Source: JAENVU01 sp963801105 (GTDB lineage Bacteria; Actinomycetota; Acidimicrobiia; IMCC26256; JAENVU01). Taken from it: a stretch of DNA of 64,000 nt. Positions 41,369 to 49,261 of the stretch are shown one piece after another. The stretch is from assembly GCA_963801105.1 (NCBI GenBank), contig CAWDDH010000003.1, forward strand, positions 1,984,001 through 2,048,000. Reading direction: 5' to 3'. The notes beneath the pieces were generated by a model. The model was given only the letters and a program-made list of their open reading frames with translations, had not been told where the DNA came from and made no database searches. The position numbers were made by a program, and so were the translations under genes. Every line of letters starts with the position of its first letter. Position 1 is the stretch's first letter.

Positions 41369-43799
41369 GTGCCCGCCGAGAACGCTCCCGCCGGCGCCGT
41401 GACGACCCTCCCGTCCCGTCCCGAGACCGCGGCGAGCGGCCTGACCGCCGCGGAGGTGGCCGAGCGGGTCGCGGCCGGCGAGGTGAACGACGCCGGCGAG
41501 CGGACGAGCCGGACCCTCGGCGAGATCGCCCGGGCGAACATCCTCACCCGCTTCAACGCCATCCTCGGCACGATGCTCGCGCTGATCCTGGTCTTCGGGT
41601 CGCCCGCCGACGGGCTCTTCGGGATCGTGATCGTCCTGAACTCGCTCGTCGGCATCGTGCAGGAGGTGCGGGCGAAGCGGACCCTGGACCGGCTCGCCGT
41701 TCTCAACGCACCGATCGCCCGGGTGGTGCGCGAGCGCCAGGTGGCCGAGATCGCGGTCGAGCAGGTGGTCCTCGACGACCTCCTCGAGCTCCGCACCGGT
41801 GACCAGGTGCCCGCCGACGGCGTCGTCACTGCCGCGACCGGTCTCGACCTCGACGAGTCGCTCCTGACGGGGGAGGCCGACGCCATGGCCAAGCGCCCCG
41901 GCGACCAGATCCTCTCGGGCAGCTTCGTCGTCGCGGGATCCGGCCGGATGCAGGCGACGGCGATCGGCGCCGACGCCTACGCACGCAAGCTCGCGACGGA
42001 GGCCCGTCGGTTCGCGATCGCCAGGTCCGAGCTCATGGAGGGCATCAACACGATCCTCCGGTTCGTCACCTGGCTGATCCTCGGCGTCGCCCCCATCCTC
42101 TTCTGGCGTGAGCTCCAGGACGGCAGCATCCCCTCGGCGATCACCGGTGCGGTCGCGGGTGTGGTGGGCATGGTCCCGGAGGGGCTCGTGCTCCTGACCT
42201 CGCTCGCCTTCGGCGTCGCGGCGGTCGCGCTCGCCCGCCGTCAGGTGCTGGTCCAGGAGCTGCCCGCGGTCGAGGGGCTGGCGCGCGTCGACGTCGTGTG
42301 TCTCGACAAGACGGGGACCCTCACCGAGGGCACCATCGCGTTCGACCGGATCGAGACGCTCGGGACGCATGCCGAGTCGGAGGCGGCGACGGCGCTCGGC
42401 GCCCTCGCCGCCGACGCGAACGCGAACGCGACCATCGAGGCGCTCCAGGCCGTCTTCGCCGACCCCGGGTGGACTCGCACCGAAGAGGTTCCGTTCTCGT
42501 CCGCGCGCAAGTGGAGCGCCGCGGCGTTCGCGGACCAGGGGGGCTGGGTGATCGGTGCCCCGGAGATGGTGTGGCTCGACGCGGGGAGCGTCGTCCGCCG
42601 CCGCGCCGACGAGCTGGCGGCCACCGGGAACCGCACGTTGCTCCTCGCACACACGGCCGGCGCCCTCAACGGCGAGGAGCTGCCGCCCGACCTCGACCCC
42701 GTCGCCCTGGTGCTGTTCGAGGAGCGGGTGCGCCCGGATGCCGCGGAGACGCTGGAGTACTTCCGCGAGCAGGGGGTCACGCTCAAGGTGATCTCGGGCG
42801 ACAACCCGCGGACCGTCGGGGCGGTCGCTCGCCGGGTCGGACTCGACGCGGGCGATCCGGTGGACGCGCGCGAGCTGCCCGACGACCTCGACGAGCTCGG
42901 CGCGGTGCTCGACGAGCACTCGGTCTTCGGTCGGGTGACGCCGCACCAGAAGCGGGCAATGGTCGCTGCGCTCCAACACCAGGGGCACGTCGTGGCCATG
43001 ACCGGCGACGGGGTGAACGACGCGCTCGCGCTGAAGGACGCCGACATCGGGGTGGCAATGGGGTCGGGCGCGGCGGCGACGCGCTCGGTCGCCCAGCTGG
43101 TACTGCTCGACGGCAAGTTCGCGACGCTGCCCGGGGTGGTGGCCGAGGGCCGGCGGGTGACCGCGAACATCGAACGCTCGTCGAACCTCTTCCTCACCAA
43201 GACCGTCTACGCGGCGCTCTTCGCAGTGATGACCGTGCTGACCGGGTGGCCGTACCCGTTCCTGCCCCGGCACTTCACCGTGATCAGCTCCCTCACGATC
43301 GGCATCCCGGGCTTCTTCCTCGCACTCGGGCCGAACGCGCGCCGCTATGTTCCCGGCTTCGTCGGCCGAGTGCTGCGCTTCTCGCTCCCCGCCGGGATCA
43401 TCGCCGGCGTCGTGACCTACACCGCCTACGCGCTGGCGCGCGCGGACGGCGCGACGAGTCGGGAGGCGCGCACGGTGGCATTCATCGTGCTCCTGATCCT
43501 CGGCCTGTGGGTTCTCGTGCAGCTCGCCGCGCCCGTTCACGGTGTTCCGGACCGTGCTCGTCGCCGCGATGGTCGGGGGGGCAGCGATCGTGTTCGCCGT
43601 TCCCCCGGTGCGTGACGCCGCCAACCTCGATCTCCCGGGCTCGGACTATCTCGCGCTCGCGCTCGGCTCGGCGCTCGTGGGTGGCGTCGGGATCGAGCTC
43701 GTCGGACGGGTCCGGGGGTCGCGGTTCGTGACCGGCGACGAGGCTGCGTATGCCGACGAGGCCCTGACCGGGGACACCGATCCGGTGCCGAGGACCTGA
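41369..43799 (+). CDS. Cation-translocating P-type ATPase, frameshifted near 43529
   Basis: About 809 aa when repaired. Ca2+/Mg2+-type (P2/P3-like) ATPase: LLTGEADAMAKRPGD (actuator), MVPEGLVLLTS (membrane ion site; no CPx heavy-metal motif), the phosphorylation site VVCLDKTGTLTEGTI and TGDGVNDALALKDADIGVAM. Near 43524-43534 the frame breaks: LVQLAAP runs into VHGVPDRARR, whereas the expected RPFTVFRTVLVAAMVGG, with the last two helices, is in the +1 frame ending at 43799. One extra base explains it. Transported ion not readable; it is not an obvious copper pump despite copper proteins downstream. Confidence 0.88.
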
Positions 43800-43811
43800 C
43801 CGCGCCGACGT

Positions 43812-44249
43812 CTACGCGTGGATCTCGATCGTCACCTGACCCGAGGGGTGGATCGAGCAGAAGCCCTGGATGATCCCCGGCGTGGTGAAGGTCTGGGTGA
43901 GCGTGGAGTTCCGGTCGACGATGTAGGGCCCGACCTGCGCCACGCGGACGTCGTCGTTGCGGATCACGAGCTCGTCGTCGACGTGGACGTCGAGTCGGGC
44001 CGGGAAGACGTAGAGCTTCTCGCCCGCCTCGATCCGCGCCACGGTGCCGGACGGCACCGTGTACGACCAGACCTTCGATTCCGAGCTGTTCGAGTCCTGG
44101 GTGGCGACCACGATCAGGAGGAGGCCGGCCAGGAGACACCCGCCGAACGCGAGCACGAACCAGACCGGTCGCACACCGCGCGCCCGGTCGGCGTCGGTCG
44201 TCGGCGGTGCGGACTCCGTGGTCGTCGTCGGCCCGTGCTCCTCGCTCAT
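43812..44249 (-). CDS. Membrane-anchored cupredoxin
   Basis: 145-aa protein. One N-terminal TM helix (~residues 28-48, VWFVLAFGGCLLAGLLLIVV) precedes a cupredoxin domain (~65-145). Copper-ligand region GFCSIHPSGQVTIEIH has Cys and His in the right order, with the axial Met apparently absent. ATG 44249 overlaps the stop of the cupredoxin-laccase gene (ATGA), so the two are co-translated and this may be its electron donor or partner. The ligand set is only partly visible, so copper binding is likely but not certain. Confidence 0.75.
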   Translation of the reverse strand: MSEEHGPTTTTESAPPTTDADRARGVRPVWFVLAFGGCLLAGLLLIVVATQDSNSSESKVWSYTVPSGTVARIEAGEKLYVFPARLDVHVDDELVIRNDDVRVAQVGPYIVDRNSTLTQTFTTPGIIQGFCSIHPSGQVTIEIHA

Positions 44250-45760
44250 GACGGGAGCGCGATGAACGTCGTCGTCATGCCGATGAAGCCGTTGTAGCTC
44301 TCGGCGTGGGGGATGATGTGGCAGTGGAACGCCCACACGCCGAACGGCGCGAAGGGCGTCTGCTTCAGGTTGTCGAGGTTGTCGGCGGTGGGTCGGATCA
44401 GTACCGTCCACCGCTCACCGGGTGCGACGAGCACGGTGTCCTCGAACCGCGGCGTCGCCAACGGCTGACCGTCCTTGGCGATGACGAGCTGGGGCATGCC
44501 ATGGAGGTGCATGGGGTGCACCGTGTTGCCCTCGTTCATGTAGACGAGCTGGATCCACTTGCCCACCGGGGCGACCACCGGCGCCGTGCCCGGGAAGGCC
44601 TTGCCGTTGAGCGCCAGTCCGATCGTCCCGGCGTCGTTCAGCATCATCACGTAGGGCGTGTCCGGCGCCGGGAACTGATCCGCCCGGGCGTAGTCCGACG
44701 GCACCGGCATCGACCCGACGATGAACGCGCCGGCCAGGCCGTCGGCGATCTGGGTCTCGGCGTGGTAGTGCGAGTGGTACATGCCCTCTTGCGGGCGATC
44801 GGACGCGGTGAACGCGTAGGTGAACGTGTCGCCCGTCTTGATCGGGTCCTGGGTCAGGTACGGCACGCCATCCATGCCGACCGGCGTGTCCACGCCGTGG
44901 AAGTGCACGGACGTGTACTCCGGCGTGTGGTTGGTGACCTGGACGGCCACCTTGTCGCCGGGATCGACGTGCATCGTCGGCCCGGGCACCATCCCGTCGT
45001 AGGTGTACGCGCTGACGACGTTGCCGGGTGAGACCTCCCAGTCCACGACCTTGGCCTCGAGCTTGAACAGCTTCGTGCCGTCGGGCTGGATCTCGGGGGT
45101 GAGGACCGGTGGGCCGAGCAGCGGGTTGCCGCCGAGCGCCTTGTACTCCTTGCCGTAGCTGGTGTCGGGCTCGTAGAGCGACGGGTCGATCTGACCGGTC
45201 TTCACGTAGTTGTCGACGATCTTGCTCAGCTGCGTCGCATAGGTCGTGACCCCCTGACCCTGGGTCTTGTCGTTCTCGGCGTTCGTGGCGAGCAGTTCTT
45301 GAGGACTCAGGCCGGTCGAGCCGGACTTCGCGGTCTGCACCGCGCCGCCGCTGCCGATGATCAGCGTGCCGCGCATTCCGGCCGACTCGTGGCCGGGGAT
45401 CGTGCAGTAGATCTTGTACGAGCCCTTCTTGAGCCCCTTGAGGCTGAGCCCCACCGACTCGCCCGGCGAGAGGTTCTTCGTCGCCTTGTCGGTGCCCTCG
45501 ATGGCGAGGTTGTGCGGCATGGTGCCGTCGTTCTTGACCGTGATCTCACTGTCGGGCGACGCAGTCAGCGTCGCCGGGTCGATCTTGTACTCGGAGAGGC
45601 CGATCTGCGCACCCACCCCGCCGGAGCCGCCGCCCCCCGAGCCGGTGTCGCGCGTGGCTGCGATGGCGAGGGACGAGAAGGCGAGCAGCACCGCGAGGAA
45701 CGCGAACAACGCGGCCGCCACACCGAACGCTTCGCGGTCACTCTTCTTGAACAGGCCCAC
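44246..45760 (-). CDS. Multicopper oxidase with N-terminal cupredoxin domain (two-domain laccase type)
   Basis: 504-aa exported or anchored protein. N-terminal helix (~12-34), Gly/Ser linker, blue-copper domain (~50-140; TMPHNLAIEG, YCTIPGHESAGMRGTLI with Cys-His-Met), then two cupredoxin-type oxidase domains. Trinuclear-cluster histidines appear in VHFHGVDTP, YHSHYHAET, VHPMHLHGMPQ and FHCHIIPHAES, the laccase pattern, so copper nitrite reductase is unlikely. It may oxidise phenols, metals (Cu, Mn) or act in electron transfer. Start ATG 45760 has AGAGAGGA upstream. A DosR-like half-site lies 80 nt further up. Confidence 0.88.
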   Translation of the reverse strand: MGLFKKSDREAFGVAAALFAFLAVLLAFSSLAIAATRDTGSGGGGSGGVGAQIGLSEYKIDPATLTASPDSEITVKNDGTMPHNLAIEGTDKATKNLSPGESVGLSLKGLKKGSYKIYCTIPGHESAGMRGTLIIGSGGAVQTAKSGSTGLSPQELLATNAENDKTQGQGVTTYATQLSKIVDNYVKTGQIDPSLYEPDTSYGKEYKALGGNPLLGPPVLTPEIQPDGTKLFKLEAKVVDWEVSPGNVVSAYTYDGMVPGPTMHVDPGDKVAVQVTNHTPEYTSVHFHGVDTPVGMDGVPYLTQDPIKTGDTFTYAFTASDRPQEGMYHSHYHAETQIADGLAGAFIVGSMPVPSDYARADQFPAPDTPYVMMLNDAGTIGLALNGKAFPGTAPVVAPVGKWIQLVYMNEGNTVHPMHLHGMPQLVIAKDGQPLATPRFEDTVLVAPGERWTVLIRPTADNLDNLKQTPFAPFGVWAFHCHIIPHAESYNGFIGMTTTFIALPS

Positions 45761-45839
45761 GTCGGGTCCTCTCTGCGTCGGGGTGAGACGCGCGCGGTCG
45801 CACGGCGGCGATCAGACCATGGGCGGCGCGCGACATGCA

Positions 45840-45853
45840 GTGCCGAAAGTCCC
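45840..45853. promoter_or_regulatory. DosR-like site upstream of the multicopper oxidase
   Basis: GTGCCGAAAGTCCC matches the core GGGACTwwAGTCCC at 11 of 14 positions, with one intact half-site (AGTCCC). It lies 80 nt upstream of ATG 45760. A better copy is at 46601-46622. Confidence 0.35.
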
Positions 45854-45903
45854 GGGGTCGTTGTGGCGCGGGTCACGACCGCGCGCGGAACCGAGTGCGC
45901 GCG

Positions 45904-45931
45904 ACGAAGGCGCCCCGGAGGGCGCCTTCGT
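45904..45931 (-). terminator. Terminator hairpin after the Cys/His repeat gene
   Basis: Perfect 12-bp stem ACGAAGGCGCCC (45904-45915) / GGGCGCCTTCGT (45920-45931) with loop CGGA, just past the 3' end of the repeat gene (45950). No T tract. Confidence 0.65.
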
Positions 45932-45949
45932 GCGGGGGGAGCGGGTCGG

Positions 45950-46498
45950 TCAGGCGGAGGCGCCGGCCCGGGTGATGTCGCAGGCCTTCGCGGCGTCCTT
46001 GAGTGCGGCCACCTTCTCCTTGGTGAGGGGGCGGATCGGCCGGGTGATGCCCTGGTCCGCCAGGCACTGGCGCTGCTCGTCGGTGAGCTTCACGTGGTGT
46101 CGGTGCGGCAGCGTGATGTCGCAGGCCTTCGCGGCGTCCTTGAGTGCGGCCACCTTCTCCTTGGTGAGGGGGCGGATCGGCCGGGTGATGCCCTGGTCCG
46201 CCAGGCACTGGCGCTGCTCGTCGGTGAGCTTCACGTGGTGTCGGTGCGGCAGCGTGATGTCGCAGGCCTTCGCGGCGTCCTTGAGTGCGGCCACCTTCTC
46301 CTTGGTGAGGGGGCGGATCGGCCGGGTGATGCCCTGGTCCGCCAGGCACTGGCGCTGCTCGGCGGTCAGGTGGTGCCGGTGGCGGGCGGTGGTTCCGCTG
46401 TCGGCGGCGCCGGCGGGGGCGCCGACCGCCACGGTGGCGACCGTGAGGGCGACGCAGCCGAGGCCGGTTCCGACGATGCGGCGGAGGGTCGATCGCAT
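45950..46498 (-). CDS. Secreted Cys/His repeat protein
   Basis: 182-aa exported protein. Signal peptide ~1-33 (RIVGTGLGCVALTVATVAVG, cleavage near APAGAA-DS). Then three copies of a ~47-residue unit: LTDEQRQCLADQGITRPIRP, LTKEKVAALKDAAKACDITL and linker PHRHHVK. Each unit holds two Cys that could close a helical hairpin by a disulfide, and each linker is His-rich. The protein could bind metal or be a wall-associated repeat; this is inference. ATG 46498 has AAGGAG upstream. It lies between copper oxidase genes and a DosR-like palindrome. I do not recognise the family with certainty. Confidence 0.75.
   Translation of the reverse strand: MRSTLRRIVGTGLGCVALTVATVAVGAPAGAADSGTTARHRHHLTAEQRQCLADQGITRPIRPLTKEKVAALKDAAKACDITLPHRHHVKLTDEQRQCLADQGITRPIRPLTKEKVAALKDAAKACDITLPHRHHVKLTDEQRQCLADQGITRPIRPLTKEKVAALKDAAKACDITRAGASA
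45972..46370 (-). repeat. Three tandem 141-bp repeats
   Basis: Units start at 45972, 46113 and 46254 (141 bp = 47 aa). The first two are practically identical at DNA level, and the third diverges towards 46360, where the His-rich linker changes. Confidence 0.9.
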
Positions 46499-46600
46499 CT
46501 GAGTGCTCCTTGGGTAGGGGATGAACAATGGCATCGTCGCCCGGGCAGGTGCGACCCCGGTCAGGGAAGTGTCAGGGGTGTGTGAAGCCGGCCGGGTTCG

Positions 46601-46622
46601 GGTCGGGACCTTGGTCCCGACC
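46601..46622. promoter_or_regulatory. DosR/DevR-like inverted repeat
   Basis: GGTCGGGACC (46601-46610), TT, GGTCCCGACC (46613-46622): perfect 10-bp arms. The core resembles the DosR box TTSGGGACTWWAGTCCCSAA, with both GGGAC and GTCCC half-sites exact. It sits between the divergent Cys/His repeat gene (starts 46498) and the 211-aa gene (starts 46698). A terminator is unlikely because it lies upstream of both. Confidence 0.55.
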
Positions 46623-46697
46623 GGGTCGGGGAGCGCGGCCCTCCCGGCCGGCCCGGCGTCGGCGCATCCTCGGGACCCGACGACCAGGAGAGACGTC

Positions 46698-47333
46698 ATG
46701 CGTGTGCTCGTCAGCGAGGCCAGTCCGAATGCGGCGGACACCGTCGTGGTGCAGCTCGCCGAGGCAGGTCATGACGTGGTCCGCTGCCACGCCGAGGGTG
46801 CACCCGCGTTCCCGTGCACGGGGCTCGCCGGCGCCGGCTGTCCGGTGGAGGACGGCGTGGACGTCGCGGTGACCGTCCGCACCCACCCTCGTTCGACGCC
46901 TTCCCCGACCGAGGACGGCGTCATATGCGCGCTGCGCCGGCGCGTGCCCGTGGTCATCGCGGGTCGGACGTTGTTCCAGCCCTTCTCGGGCTTCGACGTC
47001 ACCGAGGTCGACGCCGAGGGCGATGTCGTGGCCGTGGTCGAAGGCGTCGCGACCGACCGTCGTCTGCAGCACGAGGCCGTCGCGCGGCCTCTGCTCGAGG
47101 AGGTCCTCGCTCGGGGTGGTGTCGAGGGGGCGTCGCGCGTCGTCGTGACGCGCTCGCGCACCGGACTCACCGTCAAGCTGCTCGTTCCACCGGCGACGCC
47201 GGCGCACGTGCGCTCGCAGGCCTCGGTACGCGTCGTCGGGGGTGTGCGCGCCTACGACCCGGCCGCGCCGCAGATCGACGTGTCCGTCGGCGACCTGGCG
47301 GAGCGGGCTACGGAGCCGGAGCCGGCGGAGTAG
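46698..47333 (+). CDS. Conserved hypothetical protein divergent from the Cys/His repeat gene
   Basis: 211-aa soluble protein I cannot assign. The N-terminal ~90 residues start MRVLVSEASPNAADTVVVQL and look like a Rossmann-type or receiver-like fold, with Cys in FPCTGLAGAGCP. The C-terminal half (~120-205) has VVVTRSRTGLTVKLLVPPAT, strand-rich. ATG 46698 has AGGAG at 46686-46690. A DosR-like palindrome lies 76 nt upstream, so hypoxia or redox control is possible (inference). The 3' end overlaps the convergent VanW gene by 26 nt. Confidence 0.65.
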   Translation: MRVLVSEASPNAADTVVVQLAEAGHDVVRCHAEGAPAFPCTGLAGAGCPVEDGVDVAVTVRTHPRSTPSPTEDGVICALRRRVPVVIAGRTLFQPFSGFDVTEVDAEGDVVAVVEGVATDRRLQHEAVARPLLEEVLARGGVEGASRVVVTRSRTGLTVKLLVPPATPAHVRSQASVRVVGGVRAYDPAAPQIDVSVGDLAERATEPEPAE

Positions 47334-49155
47334 CTGCCGGCGTGGTCGTCGTGGTCGGCGGTGGTGGACCCGTGCCCCGCGCGACCTTCGCCTTCGCCAT
47401 GGAGTAACGCTCGACGTAGCGCTCGCGCTTGTCGGGCTGGCCGGGCCGGTTGATGATCCGGAAGTTCTCCACGACGTAGCCGGTGGAGCCGTGGCTCAGC
47501 TCCTTCTCGGTGCCGACCGGGAGTGACGGGTCGTCGACGTAGGTGGTCTCGATGGGGATGGTCTGGAGGATGTTCGGACCCTCGGGCCGGCAGCTGCGCC
47601 CCTCCTTGTTGCCGTAGAGCGAGATGGTCACCGAGGTCGAACCCGCCGTCGCGTGGATCAGGACCCCTGAGCTCGAGTCGTTGCGGAACTGATTGTCGAT
47701 CGACGGGTAGTTGAGCGTGGCCTCGCGTCCCATGGGGTACCGCGAGATGTAGAGCGCGTGGACGGTGTGGGTCACGTCCTGGTAGCAGCCGAAGAACGAC
47801 GCGTTGTACAACGTCGTGGAGACCTGGCTCACGCCGCCGCCCACCGAGTCCTCGAACTCGAGGTTGGCGCCGATGCCGGGTGCGAGCACGTAGCCCTTGG
47901 CGACGGTGCGCGGCCCGAGCGCGGTGTTGAGGCTGAACGTCTCGCCCGGTTGCAGGACGGTGCCGTTGATTGCCGCAGCCGCGTGCTGGATGTTGGTCAC
48001 CCGGGGCTGACAGCAGGGGTAGCTCGTCGTGTAGCTCGACACGAGCTCGGTGATGTTCAGCTTCTGCGCCCAGGCGGTGGAATGGACCGGCTCGGACGCG
48101 CGGATCGCCGCCGTCGTGCTGTGACGCCCGCGTGCGATCGCGGAGGCGACCGGGCCGAGCTTCACCGCGACGCCCGGGACCGCCGGGACGACCGAGACCC
48201 TCGTGCCGTCCACCGCGAAGGCCGCGTCCTGGGGCGGATGCTCCACGCCGGCCAGCGCGGGTGCGAGGGTGAGCCGCAGCGCGGCCTCGTCGACGTGGAG
48301 ATGGAGCCGTGACTCACTGATCTGAGTGCGCAACGTCGTGGCGACCTGTTCCGGCGTCAGCGTCAGCGCGGTGTCGGCGGCGTGGACGACGACCGGTTCG
48401 CTGAGCACCCGCCGGGCGCGGGCAGCGGTGCGCCGGACGTCGGCGAGGTCGACGGCAGGCGTCGTCGGGCCGATCGTCAGCTCGCCGAGATTGGACGTTC
48501 CGGCGCCGAGCGCGTGCAGGACCCGGTCCTCGGTGTCGTCGCGGTTGATGCCGACGCCCGGGCGGGGCCGGATCTCGGCGACCTCGGCGCCGTCGAAGCG
48601 GAGCCCGCCATCCACCAGTCCGCGGCCGGTCTCGCCCACCCACGTGTCGAGCACGGTGGCGAGCTTGGCGTGGTCGTAGCGGTACACGAGAGGGACGTCG
48701 TCCGGTCGGAGGGCTCGCGAGAGCACACCGGTCAACGTGTCGAGCGGGTTCGCGGACCGCCCCGCGCGGCGCGCGGCGCGCACGGTCGCGGCCGCGTCGA
48801 CGTGGTAGCCGATCGCGGCCGGGTCGAGCTCGAGCTCGTGCTCACCCGCGTGGGCGTGCAGGGTGCGGTGCGTGAGTCGTTCGCCGAGACGCTGGATCGC
48901 CGTGAGGGCCTCGGGCTCGGACTGGCGTCCCAGATCGACGCCCGCGACCCGGATTCCGGGGAGGACGTCACCCCGGTAGGCGATCCGCTCGCCGAGCGCG
49001 GCCACGACGACGACGAGCGCGACGACCGCGACGATCAGCAGCATGAGCCCCGTGCGCTGGTCGCGCCAGAAGCGCGCGAGCGCGGCGCGTCCGGGCGGGT
49101 CGAGGGGCTCGAGGGTGTGCCGGACCGGGCGGTGGTCGGGGAGGTCGGTCGCCAA
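47308..49155 (-). CDS. VanW-family protein with peptidoglycan-binding-like domains
   Basis: About 615 aa. One TM helix near residues 38-58 (LMLLIVAVVALVVVVAAL), two YoaR/PG_binding_4-like domains (~75-350), and a VanW domain (~395-560; YPCCQPRVTNIQHAAAAING, LQPGETFSLNTALGP, GGVSQVSTTLYNASF). Extracytoplasmic C-terminus, ending in a Thr/Pro-rich tail. VanW proteins are linked to cell-wall or glycopeptide contexts, without a proven reaction. TTG 49155 is preferred because TATTTT (49170-49165) ends 9 nt before it; the region above is likely 5' sequence. Divergent from acyl-CoA dehydrogenase. Confidence 0.85.
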   Translation of the reverse strand: MATDLPDHRPVRHTLEPLDPPGRAALARFWRDQRTGLMLLIVAVVALVVVVAALGERIAYRGDVLPGIRVAGVDLGRQSEPEALTAIQRLGERLTHRTLHAHAGEHELELDPAAIGYHVDAAATVRAARRAGRSANPLDTLTGVLSRALRPDDVPLVYRYDHAKLATVLDTWVGETGRGLVDGGLRFDGAEVAEIRPRPGVGINRDDTEDRVLHALGAGTSNLGELTIGPTTPAVDLADVRRTAARARRVLSEPVVVHAADTALTLTPEQVATTLRTQISESRLHLHVDEAALRLTLAPALAGVEHPPQDAAFAVDGTRVSVVPAVPGVAVKLGPVASAIARGRHSTTAAIRASEPVHSTAWAQKLNITELVSSYTTSYPCCQPRVTNIQHAAAAINGTVLQPGETFSLNTALGPRTVAKGYVLAPGIGANLEFEDSVGGGVSQVSTTLYNASFFGCYQDVTHTVHALYISRYPMGREATLNYPSIDNQFRNDSSSGVLIHATAGSTSVTISLYGNKEGRSCRPEGPNILQTIPIETTYVDDPSLPVGTEKELSHGSTGYVVENFRIINRPGQPDKRERYVERYSMAKAKVARGTGPPPPTTTTTPAATPPAPAP

Positions 49156-49164
49156 AGCCTCTGG

Positions 49165-49170
49165 AAAATA
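49165..49170 (-). promoter_or_regulatory. -10 element of the VanW gene
   Basis: TATTTT on the minus strand ends 9 nt before TTG 49155. Confidence 0.4.
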
Positions 49171-49261
49171 GTGCAGGACCGCCCCCGAGTCGCTGCAGAG
49201 CGGACCTGACCGCGGTCGGAACCGGCCGGTAGCCTCCGCGTTCCCGTCCCGGAGGAGTGTC

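Noticed and set aside
41369..43799. Copper-exporting ATPase (CopA) next to the copper proteins
   Set aside because: No CPx motif and no N-terminal heavy-metal domain; the VPEGL membrane motif is of the Ca2+/Mg2+-type pumps.
44246..45760. Copper nitrite reductase (NirK) identity for the multicopper oxidase
   Set aside because: The His pattern (HFHG, HSHYH, HPMHLHG, HCHIIPH) is that of laccases with a trinuclear cluster, not the type 1/type 2 NirK set.
45299..46585. A 428-aa plus-strand frame with three repeats over the Cys/His gene
   Set aside because: It is the antisense of the repeat gene and of the multicopper oxidase N-terminus; the minus-strand gene has a signal peptide, Shine-Dalgarno and terminator.
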